From Ascaphus truei (lineage: Eukaryota; Chordata; Amphibia; Anura; Ascaphidae), in assembly GCA_036426205.1 (NCBI GenBank), contig CM071573.1:45351664-45415663 (forward strand): a stretch of DNA of 64,000 nt, in the 5' to 3' direction. The position numbers and the translations under genes are program-made. The stretch's first letter is position 1; every line of letters starts with the position of its first letter. This document shows positions 47,530 through 60,740 of the stretch, piece by piece. The notes beneath the pieces were generated by a model that did not search any database, was not told the origin of the DNA, and saw only the letters and a list, made by a program, of their open reading frames with translations.

Positions 47530-50129
47530 CTAATGAAGCCCAGTTTCCTATTGACTCACAAATTCCACTCCTAGGCCAAAGGCACTTACACTTTACAGCG
47601 CAATAACCCTGACTACTAATCCATACGCACCCTACACCCAATCCACAAGTGCAAGACACGTATCTAGTGTCACTGTCTCTCACAACCTTGGCTTGGATTA
47701 TAAGAAACCATAGGAATTATGTTTGTATCCTATATGTACATAGTAAATAAAGATCCCACTTGTGGTTCATTTGCATGTCCTCAGACAGGTCAGCAACCCT
47801 GCTCTTCCCCATTATTTCTTTGCATTAGCAACGCTTCCCTGCAGCAGGGATTCTACAGTGGTGAAATGACACAGTACACAGCAGCTTTAGAAGAATGAAG
47901 ATGAATAATATCAGTACAATAAGTACTAATCCGTTACTACTATTTCTTGCAATACTTTTACAGTTGGAAAGACTGTTGCATATCACAGGCAGTTTTTCAA
48001 ATGGACTTTATGACACAAATGTCTACAATCAACCAATCGGTTTGAGCGATTGTGGATGCTGTTGTAGAAGCCCTGTCTAGGACTGTATAGAAGATGACAA
48101 TATGTTCTAAATGGTAAATATGGATTTGGTGCTGGAGACTAATAACCACTGTTTCTATGCTTAATTAAAAAGCTGGCTGTGAGTTACTTCCGGGACCGCC
48201 GGTGGCTGCCAGGAAGGAGTTCTTCTGCTCAGATGACAGCTGCAGCGCCTGTGTCTTTTGTGAGCAAAAAACAACGCATAAAAGTCTCTGCCGGATGTTT
48301 TTCTTGGGCTTATTTTTGTTGTCGTTTGCCGGACCTCGTCAGGACAGAACAAAGAGACACGAATAAATCAGAAGAAAAGCGGACACAAATGATATAACGT
48401 TCAATTAGAGTTAACTACATGGTTAAAAAATTGCGCACTATGGACCATTGAACAAGACTGTCACACACACATGGCAGGAAAAAATGTAGTCAGTTAGAAT
48501 AATATTGCACACCTGCACGAGAAAACTACAATGGACTTAAAAGCAAAAAATGTTTAGTATAGTGAAGTGTGCCGGTGCAAGGTACTTCGCACGAGGTAAA
48601 CCTCCAGCTGTCGTCTCCCCATTCTCGCCCGCTCCCTACTTCCGAGTCGATGGTCAGATGTGTCGCATGTCTACGTATTGGCGCCCTCTACCCGCCCTCC
48701 TCTTCATCCACGCCGCTCAAAAAAAAAAGGCACTTCCCATCCCCAACGACGCGGGCACCGCACCCCCAAGCGCTCGCGTTCACTCACCCCCAACTCCTCC
48801 TTGTCAAATACCCCAGTCCGTTCCGATTCTTCCCTCACCCAACCGATGCGGCCCGCCTCTCCAGTTCAGCGCGGGCATCGCATTCCCATTCTTGACCACC
48901 CCAGTTCTCCTTCTCCTCTATCGGTCGACGCCCATTCACCCTCAACGCCCCTAGCGGCTTCCTCTCTTCTCACGCCCCTCGCCCGCGGTCGGCTCGCTCT
49001 TCACTCCTCCGGTCGTCGCAACATCGGCGAAGCCCTCTCTTCGCTAGATAGTCCACCCTACTCTGACGGGGTTTCTCTCCATCAAGCCACGACCGCGCTC
49101 TGCGGTCGATTCTCTAATCACCCCCCCCTTCTCTATTTCTCTTCACCCCCCCTCCTCTTGCTGCCGTCTCAACCCGATACTTCCTCTCACCATGACCCTG
49201 CCCTTCATGGTCTGAGGTGGAGCTCAGGGGCGAGCAGAGGAGGGCGTCAGTGGGGAGAAAGGGACAGAAAAAGTCCACGCGGGGGGGAGAAGAGGAGAGG
49301 ATACCGTTTGGAGCAAAGCAGGAGGCACAGAGGAGATGGCTTGTGCGAAGGCGGCAGACGTGAGGAAGCACTTCCAGGGTCCAGACTGCTGGTGGCGCAG
49401 GACTCCTCCCCCCGGCCGTCCTTTTCTGTCTCCGCTGCTCTGCTCCTGCCATCCCTCTCCTAGCCGCCACTCCACCATCCTCCATCCTGCCTCTGATCTG
49501 CCGCCCGCACGTCTCAAAATATGCCGCCCCTAGCGACCGCCTTATCCGGCCTAGTCGTTAGCACCGCCCCAGTAATGTAGCACTGCCAATAAACGGCCTG
49601 ATGAGGTAATACAATATCAAACAGAGCCTTGATGAACCTCCCCACTAGTTAGATAGAGATTGTTTGCAAATATACTGAAAATATGAGTATTCCAGACGAT
49701 TGAATTTACAACTTAACTTGAAAATAGATAGTGAAGAACGCTTGGTTTGTACTTTGGTTAAATTGCAATATAAAGCAGAACTGTTGTTTCCAATCTGGAA
49801 CTCAAACTTCTATGTGCAGACTCTGTCCTAGCATACAAGTTTGCACCCGCTTTAGTGCCCCATGCCTGGTTTAGTGTTTTACACATAACCCTTTTTATTC
49901 GCCAGTTGATCAAGACAATGGACACTTATCCCCAGTGCGCGCTGGTTATGAGAAATGCGCCAGCAAGTGCAATGAAGTCTCTGGCTACTCTGTGTATGTA
50001 TAGCCCTGCTGCATAATTTCAAGAAGGTACAGATTCTGATCAAGTGGCCCTGGGTGGAAAGCGTAAACCATAAAGAATGTAAGCTGAAAACACTGTCTGG
50101 CTCATCTTTGTAACAAATGTTCTCGTTAG

Positions 50130-50196
50130 GACTGGTGACCAGCTTGAACAGAGAACGCTGACCTGGTTTCATCTGGAGACCAAGAGCGTGAAGGCC
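50130..50196 (+). pseudogene. Damaged duplicate of SORCS1 exon 35451-35515
   Basis: 67 nt against 65 in the first copy. Three inserted bases (G, A and T), one lost G and one G-to-C change break the frame. The acceptor TTAG and donor GTAAGT survive. Either this is a real but dead duplicate exon or the changes are sequencing errors. The neighbouring non-coding sequence shows the same error density, which favours the latter. Confidence 0.85.
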
Positions 50197-53100
50197 GTAA
50201 GTACAGCAACTGCCATATTAAGTTTTTATACACCAAGAATAAAAAATACCTAAACATAAATCCAACAATATCTTGCAAAGGCAAAAAAACAACTAGAAAA
50301 CTCCCCATGCTTTTTTTTGGCACAGGAGACAAGTTAAACAAACAGTTTTTTAGTCAAGCAAGAATGTACTGTTTTTTGTTTTCTTGGATAAATACTATAA
50401 TGTTTGTTTTGGGACCCGGAGAGTAAAACCAGACAGAATACATGCCTTCACATGACCATTCTTCCGGCCCTTCCATCTTTGTGGTGCGATTCCCTTTAAC
50501 TTATTGGGGACGGCACTTGAATGTACACACTACACGAACATCACAATAAGAGAGGAGCGAAATACCTATTTGTTCTGCCATGTTTTATCAAACTAAACAC
50601 AAAACCCCAGCAGCTCTTTTTGGGAACCGCCCGGATGGCTTGGTGTTTTGTTTACCTATTTCTCAGTGTTTCAGCTGTAGTGGGGTTGGGTGGCTCCTCC
50701 TTCCCAGGTTTTTAGGGTTCGAAAAGCCAGATGCACCACTTCCCCTCCCACCCGTTATGGTATGGTCCTTTCATTCTACGGGATATAGATCAATGTGTTA
50801 TTTCATTCTAATCTGATGGTTCGCTCTCTAAATGTAGGTAAATTTGATGTTAATCTATAGTAGGTATAGTTAAGTAGTTTTATGATTCTGGGAAGTGGTT
50901 AGGTACCTCGGTGGCGACGTGGGGGGGCCAAAGGTTAGGAACCAAGTGACGGCTTTTTTTCAAGAGAATGTCAGTATTTGTTTAACTGTTGGGTTATTGT
51001 TTGTCAGTTTTGGATGTTGCATTGGGCTTGATCCGGGTGTATGTTTAGCAAAAATCTAACAGTGAAAGCATATTTAAACAGGAGCCCAGAGTAGGGCCAT
51101 TCAGCAAGTGTGATGTTGCGACGTTTTTTTGGTGTTGGTTGTTTGGAGGTCACCTTACTGAGCTACCATCATTCTAGTGAATAACGATTGCTGGAGGAAT
51201 AGCACAAGAAGACAAATATGGGGGTGTGACGTCTAACTGGCAGTGCCTAATGAGGGGCAGGTCCGTGCTAGCAAGGGCCGTTGTGATCACGCGTGGTCGT
51301 AATATGAGACGGGTGCACAGCTAGCGAGGAGTGAATGCACCCAGTACTAGAGACATTCAAGTTGGGGGCACACTGGGATTATAGTCAAGGGCTTTGGCAA
51401 ATCCTACACAATCCTGTAGTCCGGGCGACACAACTGTAGTGTCGAGCGGTAGCGTCCCCATTCAGCCGGTGTACGCGGCTGCGCAATACTTGCCAGAGTA
51501 TGTGTATAGAGAGGCTGTCTTTAACAATGCAGGAATTGTATGCCAGTGGGTAGACACGTGCGAAGCATTGGCCGAATAGAATCCTAATAATCAGTAACAG
51601 ACAGCCGCCCATGCAGCCAGGCATGAAGACCCAGGCTGAAGGCAAAGCAACGGGGCTGTCAGAGGTGAGTGAGCCGGCGCATTCACAGTTTATCTGCCAG
51701 TGTACTACCGAGGTATTTGCTCGCATAAAGTGTGTCGGTGGGCAGTACCACATTTTAACGTCTTAGTTTTTTATTTTCATCATGTCGGTCAATGGGAGAA
51801 ATTTCAACCCCCCAAAGGAGTTACACACAACGATTGGCTATAACATTTTCAAATAGCAAAAAGGTTTTTATAGGAGGTATCGATTGGGGTTAAACAAGGT
51901 GTATGTTCTGGTGTTGGCTTTTTGCCGATTTCATTTCAGAATCACTTCAACTTACACTGCTTAGTATCAGTTCAAAACTCTATTTAATTTGCCGCATTGG
52001 GCTTTTACCCTGCACAGTTTGACAATTTCAATGCAAAATGATTCTTAATTCTTTTTTTATTGCTAATCATATGGCATTTGAAAGTCATTATATATAGGAA
52101 CCTTTTAGACTCTCTCGACAGCATTTTCCCATTGCCGGATAGGTTACAGATTTGCGCGGTCAGTTATTACAGCTCTAATTCCGAATATAGATTGGCAAGA
52201 TATTAAAATTCAATTATTCAAAATTAAAAAAGAAATAAAAAAGAACATTTCGTTTTCATTTAAACAAACGAATCGCCCACCACTGCTCGCGTAAAAAGCT
52301 CCAGAGATACAAAGCAATACGGGAATCGTTCCGCACGGGGTCCTTATGCATCTCATTTTTATTTTAATATTGGAAGCACATGCACAAGCTTTAATTTGTT
52401 ACTTAGAGCTGCTGAGAAATGTGACAGTTGACAGGTCGTACGGATGACACGGGATATGAGACGTGTGTTCACTGATGGTCTGATGATAGTTCACTAAACT
52501 GGCTACTGTTATAACATACTACTCCCTGATTTTTTGTTATATAATAGTATCTATTTTAGCTGAGGCTCCCGCCTCTCTACCCCATTGGGAGGGGTAACTC
52601 TGCTGGTCGTCGGCTGGCCCGGAGCTCTCACAGCGCGATGGGAGTGTGGGTGTCCATTTTGTTTATCGTGCATGGCATATGGCGATGTGCATGGCGCGTT
52701 AGCGATTGCGTAGGTGGCTCATTTGGAGGCGTCCGGAAGGCTTGTTTTAGTAGATTATAAGTCCTCAGAAGCCTGGGAAAACGGGCCGTCGTGGCTTTGA
52801 CGATAGCGTTGGAAAGGGGGGCTTCAAGAAAGAGACAGATATCCCACGCCGCGCAAGAGATCGTGGCACATTCTGGAGCAGGAGAGAGCAGTTGTGGTTC
52901 AGGAGGGTGCAGTATCTCTGGACTCAGGCACCTTAGGCCTTGTACCACTTAGGGCGCTCCTGGACCCGAGCCACACTAGTGAAGTGTGTAGGGAAGGCCC
53001 CAGATAGGACGTCTCCACTTTAACTAGGATTAGTGCGTGTTGCACTCGTCGACGGTACTGGCTCACACGCGCACTGCGGCCTGGACCAGCGCACAAGGAC

Positions 53101-56100
53101 TGAGCCATTCAAGGAGGACTCCACTGGGCTCACCTCGCGCACAAGCGCGAATCGAGGTCCTAAGAAGTCGTTGTGGGTAGGTGTCAGTAGACCCCGCTCC
53201 GCTGCCGTCTGGTGCATCGACTGTCCTTAGCCACCACGCTACATCTTTGGGTACGGAGTGCCTCAGGAACGTATGTACCGGCGTGCCACCAACGATTCAC
53301 ACGGGGTTGTGGTAAGCAACATCTCACCAACTTTGTGCGGGGAATTTGCTGGGACACGAAAAGAACCAGGTGGTATTTTGGTGCACCGACCCGCACCCCA
53401 GTACTTGGGGGATATCAACCACAGGTTGGTAGTCTTGGGGTAATACTGTGGGTTTAAATAGTGGATTATGGTGTACAGTAACAGCTAGTTTATGTACATT
53501 GGTGTTGGTATTTTTCATATATGGTATTGGTTTCCTGTGAGGGGTTTATCCGCCACGCTGGATCCCTGATAGTGGAAGGCGCTGCACTGCAAAGAAGAGA
53601 GAGCTCACCCCTAGGCTTCCAGCGGCGGAAGAGCTTAAAGTCTCCAGTGAGCAATCGGTAAGCAGCAACGCGTAATTCCCTAGGCAATAGGGAAAAGGGT
53701 GACCCATTTTAATAGGTTTGCTTTTTATCTTCCACATTTACAAACTAGAGAAGGCTGTATTGCAGACTACAGACTGTGTTATTCCCAAACAGGTAATATA
53801 AGGGAGAGCTTTTTCTCTTTCCATGGACTTTGAAAGTGAACTTTGACCTTCACCCAGCAACACGCAGAACTATAACCCGGACACAAACCTATAACCAACA
53901 ACCCCAAGCAAACTGACAGACCCAACAGGTTTGTGACGAAATGAATTATGGGTTTTATTTTAGTAATACGGCCATTTTTCAGTCAGAATGACCACTTCCC
54001 AAGCATTTCAATGCTACATAAAATATGGCCATATTTACAAGTTACTAGGCAGCTTTTGTCAGAAGAACCTTCCGGCACTAGAAGCCATTATACAGCCCAT
54101 TGACCCAACATATCTCTCTGGATTTACATAAATGAAGATGTGTGCTGAACATCTTTTTTCATTCACAAACCCTAACTGGCACTTGAGTAGAAAAGGATAT
54201 ATTTAACACATAATCTCTGCCTTTCTGCTACTATACCATAGTATGCAGTGTAACATACATTGGGTCTGTGATGAAGATCTCTCTCCCCATTGTACTTTGG
54301 TTTCCTGTAATTAAATGTCGAGTAAGGCCTTTAGTTAATGTCTAGGTGCAGGTCAAATCTCGTCGGTCACAATGTTACAACTCGCAGCCTTATCTGTCTG
54401 TGCCTCGCAGCTTCTGAGCAATTGTCCCACACTGTTGCGCTTGTGAAGAAAGTTTCTTGTGCGATCAGGTCGAAGACCGAAAGAAATGTGAACCCTTATG
54501 TCCATCATCATAGCTTTTATTCTGCCCACCCCGGTATGTATCGCTCCAACCCCGCAACACCAAAGTGCCGATTAATACGTGTCCAAGTACCATAAAGCCA
54601 CAAACCCACGCCAAAACTTTAATAAGTTATCATTTAAACTATGATTACTACAAAGATATTACAAAACGGTGACGTTTCAATCTACGTGCTTTTGTCATGC
54701 CATGTAGGTTGCAGAGGTTTATATGTTTTTTAGTAGTATTGAAGTGTGTTTTAAAAATAGTTTTTTTAGAAGATTTGGTACGAGGCTGGGGCTTAACTAT
54801 AATTTTGGATTTTTAACTGGCTCAGTGTTCCTGTTATCACTGCGGGACCCCGGACAGATAAGTAGTTGTGGTTTAAACATTAACTCGAGTGGCCCCAAAT
54901 TAACAATTTTCTGTATTTTTACGTTCATGCAAACAGACAGCTGCTGTACCTTATTATATTATAAAAACAGTGTTTGTGTAAGGATCCGCTCCACGGTTTA
55001 CTGGTTACCTTACCTGGGCAGACGGATTGGTGCAGTTCTGGAACAGCTTCTTCTGAGGTTTTGTTGTGCGCTGGATTCACTAAAGCAATACACACTCCCT
55101 TGGTATATATTGCACCGTTGCAGGCCTTCATTGCAAACTATAACTTGCATTCACTCATTAGGGGCAGTCGCGTTCACCACCCCCGCCGGGGATATGGCCG
55201 TGGCCTTTAAGTATTGACTTGCCACAATGCTCACTTGCCTGAGCATAGTCTCTAACTGGATGTCGAACTGTTTTGCCAGCAAGCTACTCGATCGTGTTCA
55301 CCTTTGATGTACAGCACAGCTCTGCTCCTTCAGCTTCCTCAAGCCGTTTGTTCTGCCAATGATGAAATTTCAGTCGGTACGTCCTGGCATCCTTCACTAG
55401 CCCTTCATGCCGCTTGTTCCATTATGCTGATAGCAGAGGTTTCGTCCCTGCTCTTCAGCCTCCTGGATTCCGCACTAAGTAGAGGTGTTCGTCCGCGTTC
55501 ATGCAGGTCTCCTGGATTCCTGCACTGAAGCGGAGTTTCCTGTATCTACAGCTTCCTGGTTCCTGGGGGTCCTATTCTTTGTCTTTCCTAATATAGAGTA
55601 GGCCGTGTCCTGGTTCCTGCGCTGAAACGGTGGATCCTTGCCCCGCTCAGGACTTTTGCGCTGTAGCAGCACACTGGTGCATATCCCGTGCAGCAAGGAC
55701 GTGTGCTTTCTGGTGCCTTCCTACCACTGCTCCTGTGACCAGCACAGGGCATGGTCGTCGCTCGCGCAAAGGGCCAACACCGCGAGCTCCTATAGCGAAG
55801 CGGGTTTCTCCTATCTCCTTATTGCCGAAACTCCTTGCATGGACAAGTTATCTGACGACTCTGTTTCTGACCTGGCTTGACAACGACGACGCTGTCTTCT
55901 CCATCCTGATCCTGAGACATATGGACTACGAACTGCGCAATCGGACAGCCTGCGCGGTCTCAGGTCGGTTGGCTTTTACAAACCCCACCTCAGCCTCGCG
56001 GTCCGACCCTGGTTTGTGCGAGCAGAACCCTGACAGTTTGCTGCTGTTTTGACGCAGTGACCCGACTTCTACAGTTGATATACAGTGATTTGGGATGGAA

Positions 56101-58113
56101 CCATGGTAATGCAAAATAAACAGAACATCTGTATGTATTTGGACACAAAATTCACACCTATCCAGTAGTAGTTAGCAGGATGTTTAGCAAGTGGTGAGTA
56201 ATACAGCCAGAGGATGAACAGGACTGGTTGTGTATACTGTATTATAAGAAGGTGTATAAAAAGAGCAAGCACGTCGTGGCAGAATAGAGCAAGCTGTTTG
56301 TGGACACAAAGGTGTTAGGAAGTCTGGCTGCAGCATCTTGTTATAGAAAATTTTATGTGAAATCCCTAGCTGGGAGTCAGGACATGAGAAAACCTCCATC
56401 TTGTCTATGGGACTGATCCAGCTTTGGTTTCTCTTGTGGCTGAATTGTTCTTTTGAAGGAGCAAAAAGCATGTGAGCTACAACTAAAAGCTTTTCTCCAG
56501 CATGAATACATTCCTCCCACTCAGAAAGCTTTGGTATGGGACGTGCAGGGAGCGATTTGCACAAGGAGTAAGATGTGACCAGATGTACAGTACGTGCTGA
56601 CATTAACAAAATTGCTTTGAATGACATCACTATTTATTACAAGAAAGTCGTGTGTGCCGAGCACGCGCATTTTAAGTGAAACTTCTTTGTCTTTGTCAAC
56701 TGTTTTGTCACAGATATTGTATTTGTGATGTTGATATTTTAATTAAAATTCAAAAACACATGTCAGTGGGGAAAACGCAAAGAAGTTTGAATTTAAAAAA
56801 CGCGGTGCTCGCAAACAACACCGTTTTAGCTATTTGACTTATATGTTATACTAACTGTCTCTGTGTGTGTGAGTCTATGGTGCCTCTGTGTGTGGCCTGT
56901 GTGTGTCTCTGTGTGTGTGCATGTGCCTGCCTCTGTGATATCTGGCCTCTGTGTGTCTGTGTCTTTGCGTCTGTGCGTGCGCCTGCTCTGGGTGCCTCTG
57001 TCTCCCAAACGCTGACCTGGCAGTTGTAACCTCTGTGCGGCCTGAAATTGTGGTTTTGTGCACACGCGCAATGGACGCGCCCCATTAGAGCGGTGACATC
57101 ATCCGCGTTACTGTTTTTGTTACAAGGTAAGGATTGAAACCCAAGTACTAGTGATGGTTTTTTCATTGCCTCTGTCTTCATGCTGCATATCTTGGGGCCA
57201 AATATACCCGATCATAGAGCAATTACTCATATTCTCGAATTTGAACATGTTCATATCGGACCAAACATTTTGGACAGCAAAAAAGGTTCACTTCAAAGTT
57301 TTACTAGGAAGTAATACAGTGAGAGTGTACTCTCATTTTCACGTCTGTCCTGGGCACAGAGTTATGATGACAAAATACATAGTTACATAAGGAGCAGGGT
57401 TATACATTATATACAAGACATTGCATGCACAGAGAAGATATATATGTTATAGGCGTATGTATATGAATCTAATCCAATAACAGAAATATCATAGTAATTC
57501 ATACAGACCTGTTATTAGGTTACTATTCCACATTAGAATACTGCATATTGTTGTCTCTAGAACTGAAAATCTAACTGCAATGCTCCTCCTCATTGTAACT
57601 TGTATCACAGGACACTTTCCCGGTACCCTGTCTTTTCTTACTGTGACCCTCTTGTTTCCGGACTTCTGCCTTGTTCTCTCGCCCATAATGTGTGTCCCAT
57701 TTTATTGTGACCTTCAAGTTTCCTTCTTTGCTTATCTCTTAATGTTGGTCCAGGAATATTATAGTCTTTAATGACCTTGTTTGCAATACTGTCGGCATCA
57801 TGCGCAAACAATTCTGACTAACAACATATATGAATTGTAAGAAAAGTTGATGAAAAGCTTTTTATGTGATGCAGCAGCAACAGATATTGGAATACATTTT
57901 TTTTGCCAAAGTCTTATTTTTCTTGCTTTTGAGACCGTCTTGGATTTTACAAGGGAAATGTGCAGAGTTCTCGGCAATATGTGTTTTAGAAAGTACAGAG
58001 CCAAGTGAAATTTAATTTCTGATACAAAGGGACTGTTTTTGTACAATGTCACAATGCATGTGAGCAGTAATACATGTGTATGCGAACTGTAAGCTTTGTT
58101 TTCTTGTTGCAAG

Positions 58114-58235
58114 TGCTCAGTATATCGTTTTGCAGAGAATGCCCACAACTGCCTCCGAGACAGTGAGGGGGAAGCCTTTCCCAGGATACATTGAACCAAC
58201 TCTTTGATTGTCCAGGATGATATTGTTTTTGTCAG
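58114..58235 (+). pseudogene. Damaged duplicate of SORCS1 exon 43093-43211
   Basis: Starts after a disturbed acceptor (gcaag in place of gcag plus a) and ends at donor GTGAG. It is 122 nt against 119, with several one-base gains and losses, so no continuous frame remains. The recognisable core 'gggggaagcctttcccagga' is intact. The interpretation is the same as for the duplicate exon at 50130. Confidence 0.85.
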
Positions 58236-60740
58236 GTGAGAAGCTCTCTTGTATTTCTATCATTTCTAATTGTCCTTAAGGCGGCTAAACTGAAATGACT
58301 GCACTACCAGAGCGAATATACATTTGATTTCAGGTTCCTGGACGCCAATCCAACATACTGACATCAGTTGTGTGAAATATATTATTTTCATAATAACAGG
58401 AGGAACTTCTACGTTATTAGTAGAGGAAGTTGTTCTTGGCATTCTTGGAATAAAAGGGCCTAAGACACACCAAAACATCATTAGGCGCAGATCCAGAAAC
58501 AGGTGGTAAGCTCCCATGGAAGTAAGGCGAGCGAAAGCTTAGCACCTTATGTGGATCTGGATCATTGTAATATTCCTTTATCATTGGGCTCACGCTGCCA
58601 GCAATGCTGCTGCTGAACATGTTTTCTGAAAATACCATGCAGATAAATAGTTCTGAATCTGTCACCCCCTGTTCCCTACCCCCAAACAAAATCTCAGTTA
58701 AACACAAAATCAAGGAAAACACGATCATATCAGATTGCTGCGAACCCCTTTTCTGACAATGTGTGCCTGTTAAGGACTTTTGCATTGAAAGGGCAAAATC
58801 CACTGGGTGTCTGCCGAGTTAAAGTATCAACAATATTTGTCATTGAGTTTTAAATGATCTGTGTAGTAACTTTTCACCAGAGTCTTATTGGTTATTTTGC
58901 AAACTGTATTCAAAGCCCCCAATCTGCAGACCCCTCTACCTGCAAATTGATACAGGATACATTTCTTTATCCCACAATGGTAAATACATTTGTGATGTGT
59001 TGAGGGCTTTGCAGTAACTAGTTTTAACAGAATATAGGACCATTTTGCTAAGCATTGCTTTCCACGAGACATCTTACTGCCATTAATGTGAACTTCTAAA
59101 GTATTTTTTCTCTCACTTTGTTTAAAAGCAGGACAAGATTTTTCGTGTGGTGGTATTTCCAGGCCAGATGTTCCTTACCATAATTAAGTGTAACTAGCGC
59201 TGCAGTGTACATGTTTACCTTTTTTTACCTTACCTGGGTTAAGGTTTTCAGAATCTTATTATTGGAAGATTTACCCATTCATACCCTCGGGTTAGCGGAG
59301 GTGTTTCTCTTGGCAGAAGTAAAGTAAATCACTGTTTAAAGACCTGACAATTGACTCATTCAGTGAACAGGGAGTTTGCATCTATTAATGTGTACTGTAT
59401 TGTCTTGTAGGGCTTCCAAAGGTCTTTTCTGGGCAGTGGTGGTGGTAGATGACTCCAATACCAAGTAATTTGTTTTCCTGGAGTAAATGAGAAATATGTT
59501 TATCTTTGTTGCACTAATTGTATCCCCAGAGTACCTTTTGTCATCCTGTGGTGAATATATTAGCAAAGGTTGGGTCAAAGAATGGTTGTTGAAAGCTTCT
59601 AGAATCGTAAATTAATTCTCCTTTCTGCAAGGAGGCATTAAATACAAGCATGAGAACAGTTAATGGATCCAAAGAAGTCTATTATTCCAGTTTTTAAATG
59701 CCTTGAAGTTTTAAACCTGATACTGCTTCCCTTTCAAGAGCCATTGTTCTCTAAGGAGTCAAAGTTAGGACAGGCGCTGAAAACAAACAAATGTGGTGAT
59801 TCAATCAGGTACATTGCAGGTTAATACCAAATCAGGTACTGTTATCTCACAAACGGACCTTAGCGAATCTCAGCCCTTATTCGACAGATGGGCTCCATGC
59901 TGGATAGGATTTTAGTTCTGTTTCTTTGGATGGAGCTATCTCTTCAATCAGCCCTGGAAACAGATTTACAGCATACTGAACAACGGTGGCCATGTCCAAT
60001 TGCCACTTGATGCCGAGGTGCCAAGAACAGGAAAACATATAGAAGGAATTCCAAAACGAGAGAAAAAGAAAACATCGAAGATGCGTGAGGTTTAAGTAAA
60101 AAGGCTAAAAAATGTAAAACTACAAGTAGCAAATACTGCAACATTGACATATGAAAAATTGGAAAAAGAATGATAAATTCAATACACATTTGAATAAAAA
60201 TCAGACCAATAAGATGTCAGCTGTGTTCAAATTGCATATAAAGGCAACAGTTCAGTGCTCATCAACATAACGAATTACCTCAGTAAAACAATGCCGCTTA
60301 AATACTGATATTGCAGATCTAGTTTACTAACAGTTTATACAATATGTAAGAACTCGTTGACCCTCATTACAAATACTGATATTTCACCTACTTGATTCTG
60401 GTAACCTCACGGTCTGCTAACACTACGATACTTATCATTTCTACAGTGAACAAACACTTTCACTGGTGTTCAAGTTTAGTTCAAACATTTTTTGTGTTTT
60501 TGAATAGTAAATCAAAAAAATAACGATTTTTTTTAAAAAATACAAATTTAAGAAACTTTACGAACTTCAAACTTTTACAAAAGTCTGTGATTTGCTCAGT
60601 TAATTATAATAAAAAAAACAACCCCGAAAAGAATACTCACAAAAAACTATTTGAAGATGAGATTTTCTGGGTTTTGCGACGAACTTGAAAGTTCATCTGA
60701 AGTGTGACTCAAATCCCGAACAAAGGTAGAAGGTTGGAAA

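Noticed and set aside
48660..49463. Open frame of 267 codons, proline/serine-rich then arginine-rich, on the + strand
   Set aside because: It lies in the scrambled pyrimidine-rich core of a hAT MITE within the noisy duplicate. The clean copy at 34142-34921 has no such frame and there is no domain.
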